Program-made: the position numbers and the translations under genes
Assembly: GCA_009929095.1 (NCBI GenBank)
Contig: SABF01000127.1
Coordinates: 1-5,328, forward strand
Direction of reading: 5' to 3'
Origin: Erysipelotrichia bacterium
Lineage (GTDB): Bacteria; Bacillota_I; Bacilli_A; Erysipelotrichales; Erysipelotrichaceae
DNA: 5,328 nt
Notes under the pieces: model-generated
What the model saw: only the letters and a program-made list of their open reading frames with translations
What the model was told of the DNA's origin: nothing
Database searches by the model: none
In this document: one piece after another, positions 1 to 5,328 of the stretch
Layout of the letters: every line of letters starts with the position of its first letter
Position numbering within the stretch: position 1 is the first letter of the stretch

Positions 1-2
1 AT

Positions 3-137
3 GGCGCTTATGAAGGCGACGAGCTTCAGCTTCCAGCAGCGTTTGTGATAGATGAGATCGGTAAACTGCTATATGTAAACTATGCATCAAAGGTCGACGA
101 AGTGCCTGATACTGATGAATTGATACGACAGTTCTAA
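3..137 (+). CDS. Redoxin/AhpC-TSA-type peroxiredoxin-like protein, C-terminal fragment
   Basis: The third forward frame is open from the left edge to a TAA at 135-137 and gives the last 44 residues of a protein whose start lies outside the window. The segment LPAAFVIDEIGKLLYVNY is the usual last beta-hairpin of thioredoxin-fold redoxins (pattern P-A-x-F-V-I-D-x-x-G-x-I/L-x-Y). The tail VDEVPDTDELIRQF matches the short closing helix of peroxiredoxin-like proteins that reduce peroxides or act as thiol oxidoreductases in the cytoplasm. The catalytic cysteine region is off the window, so the reaction and subclass cannot be judged. The other two forward frames close within 50 bases. A hairpin begins six bases after the stop, so the gene probably ends its own transcript and is not clearly co-transcribed with the next gene. 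Family assignment rests on one short motif and is moderate. Confidence 0.6.
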   Translation, partial: GAYEGDELQLPAAFVIDEIGKLLYVNYASKVDEVPDTDELIRQF

Positions 138-142
138 ACAGC

Positions 143-186
143 AGATGCCGATATACTGGTTCCTTAAGGATCAGATACCGGCATTT
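143..186 (+). terminator. Imperfect hairpin after the redoxin gene, possible weak terminator
   Basis: An outer stem pairs ATGCCG (145-150) with CGGCAT (179-184), extended outward by one G-T wobble and one A-T pair. An inner stem pairs CTGGTTCC with GGATCAG across a TTAA loop, with one bulged base and one wobble. An internal loop of about 5 by 4 bases separates the two stems. It sits six bases after the stop codon, where a Rho-independent terminator is expected, but the 3' side has only three T residues and then an A-rich tract. It could be a weak terminator, an attenuating hairpin, or a 3'-end stabiliser. Confidence 0.45.
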
Positions 187-215
187 AAAATTAAGAAAAA
201 GGGAAGAGGAGTTAT

Positions 216-971
216 ATGTATATCAAGATAATATTCAGCCCAACCGGCGGAACAGAAAAGTGTACAGATCTGCTGATGAACGGATTGAGCGGTGAAACTA
301 AAACGGTGGATTTGAAAGATCCGGCGTTTGATAGAACTAACGTGCAAATATCTTCGGATGATATCTGCTTTGTCGGAGTTCCTTCCTATGGTGGAAGAGT
401 ACCGGAATTATGCATTAGTCGTCTTTCAATGATTAATGGAAATGGTGCAGGAGCTGTGGCTTTAACAGTATATGGAAACAGAGCTCAGGAAGATACACTA
501 CTGGAACTGACAGATAAATTAGAAGAACGCGGCTTCAAAGTCATTGCCGGAGCAGCTCTGATTGCTGAACACTCCATTGCCAGAAATATTGCCAGAGGAA
601 GACCGGACGAAGAAGATCGGCAGCAGCTGAAAGACTATGCTGTGCAGATTCAGAAAAAGATTGAATCCAGAAGTTATTGTAAACAAGTCATTCCCGGAAA
701 CTATCCATATAAGAAACGCGGATCATTCAGTATGAAGATCAAAGTCAGTGATCAATGTACAACGTGCGGTATATGCGCAGCGGTATGTCCAATCGGAGCA
801 ATCCCAGCCAGCAAGCCACAAGAGACTTTGAATTCCTGTATCGGCTGTATGCGCTGTATATCTGCCTGCCCGACTCATGCAAGAGCATTGGATGGAAAGA
901 TGATGCTGGCGGTAGAGACGATGCTGAAGCTGACAGCAGGAAAGCGTAAAGATAATGCATTGTATCTGTAA
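216..971 (+). CDS. EFR1-family flavodoxin/ferredoxin fusion protein
   Basis: This 251-residue protein joins a flavodoxin-like domain to a two-cluster bacterial ferredoxin domain, the layout called EFR1 family in Firmicutes annotations. The N-terminus has the FMN phosphate loop SPTGGT (8-13). VPSYGGRVP (55-63) and TVYGNR (84-89) fit the other two flavin-binding loops. The C-terminal part has CxxCxxCxxxC at 181-191 followed by Pro and a second set at C208, C211, C214 and C218 followed by Pro, which should ligate two [4Fe-4S] clusters. There is no signal peptide or membrane segment, so it should be a cytoplasmic electron carrier or oxidoreductase; its partners are unknown. The start is supported by AAGAGGAG at 204-211, only four bases before ATG. 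The next gene starts 18 bases after its stop, so the two are probably one operon. Family call is strong; function is not known. Confidence 0.88.
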   Translation: MYIKIIFSPTGGTEKCTDLLMNGLSGETKTVDLKDPAFDRTNVQISSDDICFVGVPSYGGRVPELCISRLSMINGNGAGAVALTVYGNRAQEDTLLELTDKLEERGFKVIAGAALIAEHSIARNIARGRPDEEDRQQLKDYAVQIQKKIESRSYCKQVIPGNYPYKKRGSFSMKIKVSDQCTTCGICAAVCPIGAIPASKPQETLNSCIGCMRCISACPTHARALDGKMMLAVETMLKLTAGKRKDNALYL

Positions 972-989
972 TGTATCGGAGAACCGGAT

Positions 990-2222
990 ATGAATGCAGT
1001 TACGGTCAGTGTGCTGAAACTTGCAGTCATCTTCGGAATCATTATCTTTGTCATGCAGAGGAAGAAACCATTGATGGCCGCAATTATTGCGGCTTCTGTT
1101 GGTACTGTGTTTCTGTATCAGCTTCCGTGGCGTACAGCGTTATCTGCAATATGGAAAGGCGCAAGCGGTGCTGGTACGATCCAGACACTGCTGGTATTCT
1201 ACTTCATAACATATCTGCAGCGAATGATGGAGAATCGAAATAATCTGAGCAATTCCCGGGTAGCATTGAATGGCCTGTTCAACAATCGCAGAATCAATGC
1301 CTCGCTTGTTCCGTTTCTGCTGGGCTGTCTGCCATCTGCGAGCACAGTATTGATTTGCGGTCCGATTGTCAGAGACAGCGTTGGCGAATATCTTGAGACA
1401 GAAGAGAAGGCTGCGATCACTTCATATTTTCGACATATTTCAGAAAGCTTTCTGCCTACTTATACAACAATATTTATTGCTATCGGCTTAACAAACGGTG
1501 CAGTTACTGTCAGTGCATTCCTTTTGGGAATGCTGCCAATGATCATTGCGCTGTTTGCGGTTGGATACATAATCTATCTCAGACGGATTCCCAAGGACAC
1601 CGGCATGAAGGCAGATCATATAAAACAGTATTACTGGAAACTGCTAGCTGAAAGTATCTGGCCGATAGTTCTGGCAATTCTACTGATCCTGGTTTTCAGC
1701 ATGCCAGTTTATATTGCTGTTCTAATCTGCATCATTATTGACATCTTCGTCAATCACTTTATTGTTTCAGAATTGAAGTCATTCTTTCAGACCGCGTTTG
1801 AATGGAAACTGCTGCTGAGCACACTTTTGATAATGATCTTCAAAGAACTTCTCGCGGCATCTGGGGTAATATCAATTCTGCCGGAATTTTTCCAGAACAT
1901 TCCAATTCCGACATTTCTTGTCTATGCATGCATTTTCCTGTTTGGAACAATTGTTGCCGGAAGTCAGGCGATGGTGATTCTGTGCATGCCGATGGCAATG
2001 GAATCGGTATCGCCAGAACATGCATTGCCCTTGTTTCTGCTGCTAATGTGTATGAACTACGCAGCAATGCAGATTTCTCCTGTTCATATCTGTCTGACTT
2101 TGTGTGCTGAAGACTACCATATTCCACTGGGAACGCTGATCTCTAAAACAATGCCAATGATCATCCTGTTTATAGCTGCTGCATTTGTATATTATGGCTT
2201 TCTGACAGCGCTGTCTGTGTAA
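990..2222 (+). CDS. DUF401-family polytopic membrane protein, putative transporter
   Basis: The 410-residue product is almost entirely hydrophobic, with roughly 10-12 membrane segments, for example near residues 8-22, 28-45, 63-77, 105-125, 170-197, 222-257, 274-297, 306-336, 345-363 and 387-407. It resembles the DUF401 family, integral membrane proteins related to the ion-transporter (ArsB/NhaD-like) superfamily, about 400 residues long. Supporting motifs are LPSAST (114-119), FRHISESFLPTY (147-158), AGSQAM (323-328) and QISPVHICLTLCAEDY (361-376), the last like the SPxHxCL segment of that family. The substrate is unknown. I chose ATG 990 because CGGAG (977-981) lies eight bases upstream; the ATG at 971, overlapping the previous stop, opens an unrelated 90-codon frame with a soluble, cysteine-rich and unconvincing product. 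The 18-base gap to the EFR1 gene implies co-transcription. A DcuC/GntP-like carrier is the main alternative. Confidence 0.75.
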   Translation: MNAVTVSVLKLAVIFGIIIFVMQRKKPLMAAIIAASVGTVFLYQLPWRTALSAIWKGASGAGTIQTLLVFYFITYLQRMMENRNNLSNSRVALNGLFNNRRINASLVPFLLGCLPSASTVLICGPIVRDSVGEYLETEEKAAITSYFRHISESFLPTYTTIFIAIGLTNGAVTVSAFLLGMLPMIIALFAVGYIIYLRRIPKDTGMKADHIKQYYWKLLAESIWPIVLAILLILVFSMPVYIAVLICIIIDIFVNHFIVSELKSFFQTAFEWKLLLSTLLIMIFKELLAASGVISILPEFFQNIPIPTFLVYACIFLFGTIVAGSQAMVILCMPMAMESVSPEHALPLFLLLMCMNYAAMQISPVHICLTLCAEDYHIPLGTLISKTMPMIILFIAAAFVYYGFLTALSV

Positions 2223-2230
2223 ATATTTAC
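2219..2230. repeat. Perfect 12-base palindrome across the DUF401 stop codon
   Basis: GTAAATATTTAC reads the same on both strands and covers the TAA at 2220-2222. It has no loop and no adjacent GC-rich stem, so it is not a terminator. It could be a dimeric protein-binding site, but an AT-rich palindrome of this size may also be chance. Confidence 0.25.
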
Positions 2231-2272
2231 TCGGAAGCTGAAAGTAAAACTGAGGTATTCTGTGATACTGAA

Positions 2273-2638
2273 TTATATAATGCGCTGTATTTTGCCCTGG
2301 TCGAGGAGAAGATAGTGCTTAAGCGCACTGAACATCAGGAAATAGGCTTGTAAATGAGCAAATGCTGCGTTCATACCATGACCATGTATAAGAAAGCAGA
2401 TCGTGGGCATTCATTTGCCGGTTTTACGACTGCTGAGTATATATAAAATTCATGCTGGTATATGTAAAGTGCTGCAAAATGATCTCCACTAGGGAGTATT
2501 ATATCTTCAGAGCCTCGGCAAAACACGATGTACATGTTAAGCCAGTTTAGATGGATTCTTGCAGAATAGATGTTTTCATGGCATGCCTTGATGCAGATAA
2601 TCTGATACAGCGATTGCGGAAAAGATTGAGTATTTCAT
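2273..2638 (-). pseudogene. Possible decayed gene on the minus strand, family uncertain
   Basis: Read on the minus strand, three consecutive segments in different frames look protein-like. First, from 2638, KYSIFSAIAVSDYLHQGMP is followed after a stop by KHLFCKNPSKLA. Second, a frame open from 2634 to a TGA at 2371-2373 gives from its first Met (2535) MYIVFCRGSEDIILPSGD and HFAALYIYQHEFYIYSAVVK. Third, an ATG at 2374-2372, overlapping that TGA, opens a 33-codon frame (MNAAFAHLQAYFLMFSALKH onward) ending at 2273. The second frame has no ATG, GTG or TTG start in its first 34 codons and no ribosome binding site, which fits a frameshifted relic better than a live gene. The LPSGDHFAALYIY part loosely recalls the LPAGxYAxLY segment of GyrI-like effector domains in MerR-type regulators; this is a weak resemblance. 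Chance open reading is a real alternative. Confidence 0.3.
2573..2601 (+). promoter_or_regulatory. Candidate sigma-A-type promoter for gpmI
   Basis: TTTTCA (2573-2578, four of six matches to TTGACA) is followed after a 17-base spacer by GATAAT (2596-2601, five of six matches to TATAAT). It would give a 5' leader of roughly 125 bases before the gpmI start. It is the best-spaced pair I found in the gap; TTGAGT at 2626 and TTGATT at 2683 have only poorly spaced partners. No transcript evidence is available from sequence alone. Confidence 0.33.
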
Positions 2639-2734
2639 GGGATTTCATAAGAAATCAGATTGTGAAAGCACGAATCTGTGAATTGATTCTCAAAAATGTT
2701 ACTATTACAGCGGTATAAAAAGGAGACATAAACT

Positions 2735-4315
2735 ATGAGCAAACCGGTAGTACTGGTAGTAATGGATGGTGTCGGCTGGACCGACAAAGACATGGGCAAT
2801 GCAGTGATGCATTCCTATAAACCACAGATTGATGAACTGATGACAAAGTGGCCGCACACGACCATCAAGGCATCCGGCAAAGCTGTCGGACTTCCTTCAG
2901 ATTCCGACATGGGCAACTCAGAAGTTGGACATAACGCACTTGGCTGCGGACAGATCTACTCCCAGGGCGCAAAACTGGTCAATGAGTCCATTGAATCCGG
3001 AAAGATATTTGAGTCAAAGACATGGAAAGATGCTGTTGCTTATGTGAAAGATCACAGCGGCAAGATGCACTTCCTCGGACTGGTATCTGATGGCAATGTT
3101 CATTCTCATATCAATCATCTGATTGCAATGATTAAGGAATGCAAGAAGGAAGGCGTCAAAGAAGTACGTATACATGCACTGCTGGATGGCCGTGATGTAC
3201 CGGAAACTTCTGCACTGACATATATCGATCAGCTGGAAGACGTATTGAAGGAACTCAACGATTCTGACTTCCATGCCTGCATCGCTTCTGGCGGCGGCCG
3301 TATGGTCATCACGATGGATCGTTATGAAGCAGACTGGTCCATGGTTGAAAAGGGCTGGAGAATTCACGTACAGGGTGAAGGCAGACAGTTTGCCTCAGCC
3401 ACTGAAGCAATTGAGACATATCGCAATGAAGGCGGATTCACTGATCAGTTCCTTCCGGGATTTGTCGTTGCTAAAAATGGTAAGCCGGCAGGCACCATCG
3501 ATGACGGCGATTCTGTCATTCTGTTCAACTTCCGAGGCGATCGTGCAGTAGAAATTTCCAAGGCATTTGACTATAAGGATTTCACGGTGTTTGACCGTCA
3601 GAAGTATCCGAATGTCTATTATGCCGGCATGCTGCAGTATGATGGAGACCTGAAGCTTCCGAACAATTTCCTGGTTGAACCTCCGCATATTGAGCACACA
3701 ATGTCCGAGTTCCTGGTGAACAAAGAAGTATGCAGCTATGCATGCTCTGAAACACAGAAGTTCGGTCATGTAACGTATTTCTGGAATGGCAACCGTTCAG
3801 AGAAATTCAGCGACAAGCTTGAGACATGGGAAGAAGTTCCTTCTGATATCATTCCGTTTGAGCGCAAGCCATGGATGAAGGCATGTGAAGTAACAGATCA
3901 CATGGTTGAAGCAATTGAATCCGGCAAGTATCAGTTCCTGAGATGCAACTATCCGAATGGTGACATGGTCGGACATACCGGCAACTACGAAGCAACTGTC
4001 ATCGGTGTTGAGAGTGTAGATCTTGTTCTGAGACGCATCATGGATGCCTGCAGAAAAGCAGACTATACTCTGATTGTTACAGCAGATCATGGCAACTCTG
4101 ATGAAATGTATGATAAGGGCATGAACCCGGATGGAACACCAAAGGCCAAGACATCCCATTCTCTTGCCAAGGTTCCGTTTGCCATCTATAACGGACCGGA
4201 GGGCATTGAGATGAAGGAAGACGAGAATCTCGGTCTTGCCAATGTCGCAGCAACAGTCGTCAAACTGCTTGGCTATGAGAAGCCGGCAGAATGGCTCGAA
4301 GCCATCATCAAGTAA
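2735..4315 (+). CDS. gpmI: 2,3-bisphosphoglycerate-independent phosphoglycerate mutase
   Basis: This enzyme interconverts 3-phosphoglycerate and 2-phosphoglycerate in glycolysis and gluconeogenesis in the cytosol, using two Mn2+ ions and a phosphoserine intermediate. It belongs to the alkaline phosphatase superfamily. The 526 residues hold all expected sites: D11 in VVMDGVGW, the catalytic serine S62 in GNSEVGH (60-66), SDGNVHSH (118-125) with H123, DGRDVPETSA (151-160), RGDR (267-270), K342 in SETQKFGHVTYFWNG, D410 and H414 in NGDMVGHTG, D451 and H452 in TADHGN, and H475 in TSHSLAKVPF. Usual bacterial length is about 510; the surplus lies partly in a loop near 460-472. YDGDLKLPNNFLVEPP (302-317) and TYFWNGNR read like the plant/trypanosomatid branch of the family rather than the Bacillus branch. 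The start is fixed by AAGGAG at 2720-2725, nine bases upstream. No other glycolytic gene adjoins it, and its own terminator follows. Confidence 0.97.
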   Translation: MSKPVVLVVMDGVGWTDKDMGNAVMHSYKPQIDELMTKWPHTTIKASGKAVGLPSDSDMGNSEVGHNALGCGQIYSQGAKLVNESIESGKIFESKTWKDAVAYVKDHSGKMHFLGLVSDGNVHSHINHLIAMIKECKKEGVKEVRIHALLDGRDVPETSALTYIDQLEDVLKELNDSDFHACIASGGGRMVITMDRYEADWSMVEKGWRIHVQGEGRQFASATEAIETYRNEGGFTDQFLPGFVVAKNGKPAGTIDDGDSVILFNFRGDRAVEISKAFDYKDFTVFDRQKYPNVYYAGMLQYDGDLKLPNNFLVEPPHIEHTMSEFLVNKEVCSYACSETQKFGHVTYFWNGNRSEKFSDKLETWEEVPSDIIPFERKPWMKACEVTDHMVEAIESGKYQFLRCNYPNGDMVGHTGNYEATVIGVESVDLVLRRIMDACRKADYTLIVTADHGNSDEMYDKGMNPDGTPKAKTSHSLAKVPFAIYNGPEGIEMKEDENLGLANVAATVVKLLGYEKPAEWLEAIIK

Positions 4316-4332
4316 TTTCATTGACTAAACGT

Positions 4333-4368
4333 AAAAGGATCAGGAGCGACAGTTTCTGATCCTTTTCT
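4333..4368 (+). terminator. Rho-independent terminator of gpmI
   Basis: AAAAGGATCAG (4333-4343) pairs perfectly over 11 bases with CTGATCCTTTT (4356-4366) around a 12-base loop, and the stem ends in a TTTTCT tract. It starts 17 bases after the gpmI stop. Because the 5' arm begins with four A residues, the same element could also work on the minus strand, although no minus-strand gene approaches from the right within the window. Confidence 0.9.
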
Positions 4369-4430
4369 ATGGAGTTATCCGGGGAAGGAATATTCATCGC
4401 GGTCTTATTCAGGTGCGGAATCCGTGTCTC

Positions 4431-4439
4431 TGTTATAAT
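4431..4439 (+). promoter_or_regulatory. Extended -10 promoter of the lipoprotein gene
   Basis: TGTTATAAT contains a perfect TATAAT (4434-4439) preceded by the TGn extension, which can replace a good -35 box in Gram-positive promoters. No TTGACA-like hexamer lies 16-18 bases upstream (around 4410-4417 the sequence is CAGGTGCG). It follows the gpmI terminator and lies 30 bases before the lipoprotein ATG, leaving a short 5' leader of about 25 bases. Confidence 0.6.
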
Positions 4440-4469
4440 CGTACTGTGAATAGAACAGGATCACAAAAT

Positions 4470-5328
4470 ATGAAAAAGGTGATTGTGGCATTGACAGTAC
4501 TGTCCTTATTAAGTGCATGCTCCGGCGGATCAAAGGGAACTTATGTATCAAACCCCAATGCGACTGCAGCACCAGATGCTTCAACTGCGTCCGGCACAGC
4601 TTCTGAAGTAAAGGAAGAGGATGAGGTCTGGCTGAATCGCTTCCTGGATTCATTTATGAATGAGGGAGATGTTCTTCCATCCGTTACGGAGAAAGGCACA
4701 TCCATTGTATGGAGTATTGGCAGCGGACATGCAAAGATCACGGATAATGCGGTTTATAAAACAGAGGGGGCTGAGGAGTATGAATCCATTGTACTGCATG
4801 CCTCTCTTTCCGATGGCACGGAATATGATTTTGATCGTATCAAACTGCTGGATGAATGTGCCGGTTATGTAATGACTTACTTCACTAAGAAAGATGAGGA
4901 TAGCGAGACTCTGAAGCTGGCCTTTTCCTTTGATGGCGAATACTGGTATCATCTCAACAATGATGCCTCAGTGCTGCAGGCATCTCTTGGCACAAAGAGA
5001 CTGAGAGATCCTTCTGTAATCCGCAGAAAGGACGGCGGTTTTACTGTGATTGCGACTGAAGGTTATGACAATCCTTCGATCTATGCCTTTGATACATCTG
5101 ATTTTGTTGCATACACCAATGAGCGTCTGATTCAGGTTAATACTTCATCAAGCGAGCTGACCATGAAAGAAATCCAGGCCTGGGCTCCGGAAGGATTCTA
5201 TGATCGCAGGAATGATACATATGTTCTGTATTGGTCCTCTCCCGAAGATGGCGGAATGTTCTACAACACTTCTTCCGATCTGAAGACAGTGTCGCTGCCG
5301 CAGCCGCTGCTGAATTTGATGGATATGC
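4470..5328 (+). CDS. Secreted lipoprotein with GH43-like beta-propeller, 5' part only
   Basis: The frame is open from ATG 4470 to the right edge (286 residues seen). Residues 1-17 form a lipoprotein signal (MKKVIVALTVLSLLSAC) with lipobox LSAC, so C17 should be lipidated and the protein held on the outer face of the membrane. Residues 18-52 are a Ser/Thr/Ala/Gly-rich linker. Residues 66-127, with SIVWSIGSG and IVLHASLSDGTEYDF, resemble the atrophied bacterial Ig (aBig_2) domain often placed before GH43 enzymes. From about 131, GYVMTYFT, LKLAFSFDGEYWYHLN, LRDPSVIRRKDGGFTVIATE and AWAPEGFYDRRNDTYVLYWSS match the first blades of a GH43-like (arabinanase/xylosidase) propeller. D180 in RDPSV is the likely catalytic base; the other two catalytic acids would lie beyond the edge, so activity is unproven. 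AGGA at 4457-4460, nine bases upstream, supports the start. It has its own promoter and is not in the gpmI transcript. Confidence 0.78.
   Translation, partial: MKKVIVALTVLSLLSACSGGSKGTYVSNPNATAAPDASTASGTASEVKEEDEVWLNRFLDSFMNEGDVLPSVTEKGTSIVWSIGSGHAKITDNAVYKTEGAEEYESIVLHASLSDGTEYDFDRIKLLDECAGYVMTYFTKKDEDSETLKLAFSFDGEYWYHLNNDASVLQASLGTKRLRDPSVIRRKDGGFTVIATEGYDNPSIYAFDTSDFVAYTNERLIQVNTSSSELTMKEIQAWAPEGFYDRRNDTYVLYWSSPEDGGMFYNTSSDLKTVSLPQPLLNLMDM

Larger units (their letters stand above)
2223..2734. other. 512-base intergenic region without an intact gene
   Basis: Nothing here is a convincing intact gene on either strand. Forward frames hold only short open stretches, the longest ATG-started one being 55 codons at 2551-2718, with an unnatural-looking product. 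The minus strand holds overlapping protein-like segments, listed separately as a possible relic. No clear Rho-independent terminator follows the DUF401 gene: GTAT/ATAC (about 2255-2268) and AGTGC/GCACT (2314-2329) are short stems without a T tract. A TATAAT occurs at 2276-2281 but has no acceptable -35 box 16-18 bases upstream. The 3' end carries the probable promoter and the ribosome binding site of gpmI. Confidence 0.7.

Noticed and set aside
152..157. TATACT as a -10 box for the EFR1 gene, with TTGATA at 120-125
   Set aside because: The two hexamers are 26 bases apart, too far for a standard promoter, and the -10 candidate lies inside the hairpin.
971..1243. A 90-codon forward frame starting at the ATG that overlaps the EFR1 stop codon
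   Set aside because: It overlaps the membrane-protein gene in another frame, its product resembles no family I know, and the gene at 990 has a better-spaced ribosome binding site and a clear family match.
2276..2281. TATAAT as a promoter in the 5' part of the gap
   Set aside because: No -35-like hexamer at 16-18 bases upstream, no TG extension, and no gene close downstream.
2354..2446. A 30-codon forward frame, preceded in the same frame by an open stretch from about 2222 to 2353
   Set aside because: It is short, lacks a good ribosome binding site and has no recognisable motif; the upstream stretch has no start codon of its own in the gap.
2551..2718. A 55-codon forward frame starting at ATG 2551, in line with a 32-codon frame at 2452-2550
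   Set aside because: There is no ribosome binding site before either ATG, the product is not protein-like, and it lies opposite the more convincing minus-strand segments.
3797..4321. A 174-codon minus-strand frame opposite gpmI, along with other long antisense frames there
   Set aside because: The gpmI protein is complete with all catalytic motifs; the antisense frames are by-products of its codon use and have no family features.
4650..4952. A 100-codon minus-strand frame opposite the lipoprotein gene
   Set aside because: The forward frame has a promoter, ribosome binding site, lipobox and GH43-like motifs, while the reverse product has none of these.

Overview
The window looks like chromosomal DNA from a low-to-moderate GC Gram-positive bacterium (Firmicutes/Bacillota). 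The purine-rich AGGAG-type ribosome binding sites, a clean Rho-independent terminator, a lipobox lipoprotein and an EFR1-type flavodoxin/ferredoxin fusion all fit anaerobic gut Firmicutes. The protein flavour suggests an Erysipelotrichaceae-like lineage, but that placement is an impression, not a measurement. All intact genes read on the + strand.

Layout: 3-137 is the 3' end of a redoxin-type (peroxiredoxin-like) gene cut by the left edge, followed at once by an imperfect hairpin (143-186). At 216-971 and 990-2222 lies a tight two-gene unit: an EFR1-family protein (flavodoxin-like domain plus two [4Fe-4S] cysteine motifs) and a polytopic membrane protein of the DUF401 type. A 512-base stretch without a clear gene (2223-2734) follows. 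Its minus strand carries staggered open segments that read like the remains of a decayed gene, and it also holds a candidate promoter for the next gene. At 2735-4315 is a full-length cofactor-independent phosphoglycerate mutase (gpmI) with every expected catalytic and metal-binding residue, closed by a strong terminator (4333-4368). From 4470 to the right edge runs the 5' part of a secreted lipoprotein with a GH43-like beta-propeller start, behind an extended -10 promoter.

The pieces do not form one pathway. gpmI is core glycolysis and is monocistronic here. The EFR1/DUF401 pair is a plausible but uncharacterised redox-plus-transport module. The lipoprotein is probably a surface carbohydrate-active or carbohydrate-binding protein. 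I see no tRNA, rRNA, CRISPR array, intact insertion sequence or phage gene. I found no convincing new defence or mobile system; the least explained parts are the 2223-2734 gap and the EFR1/DUF401 pair.
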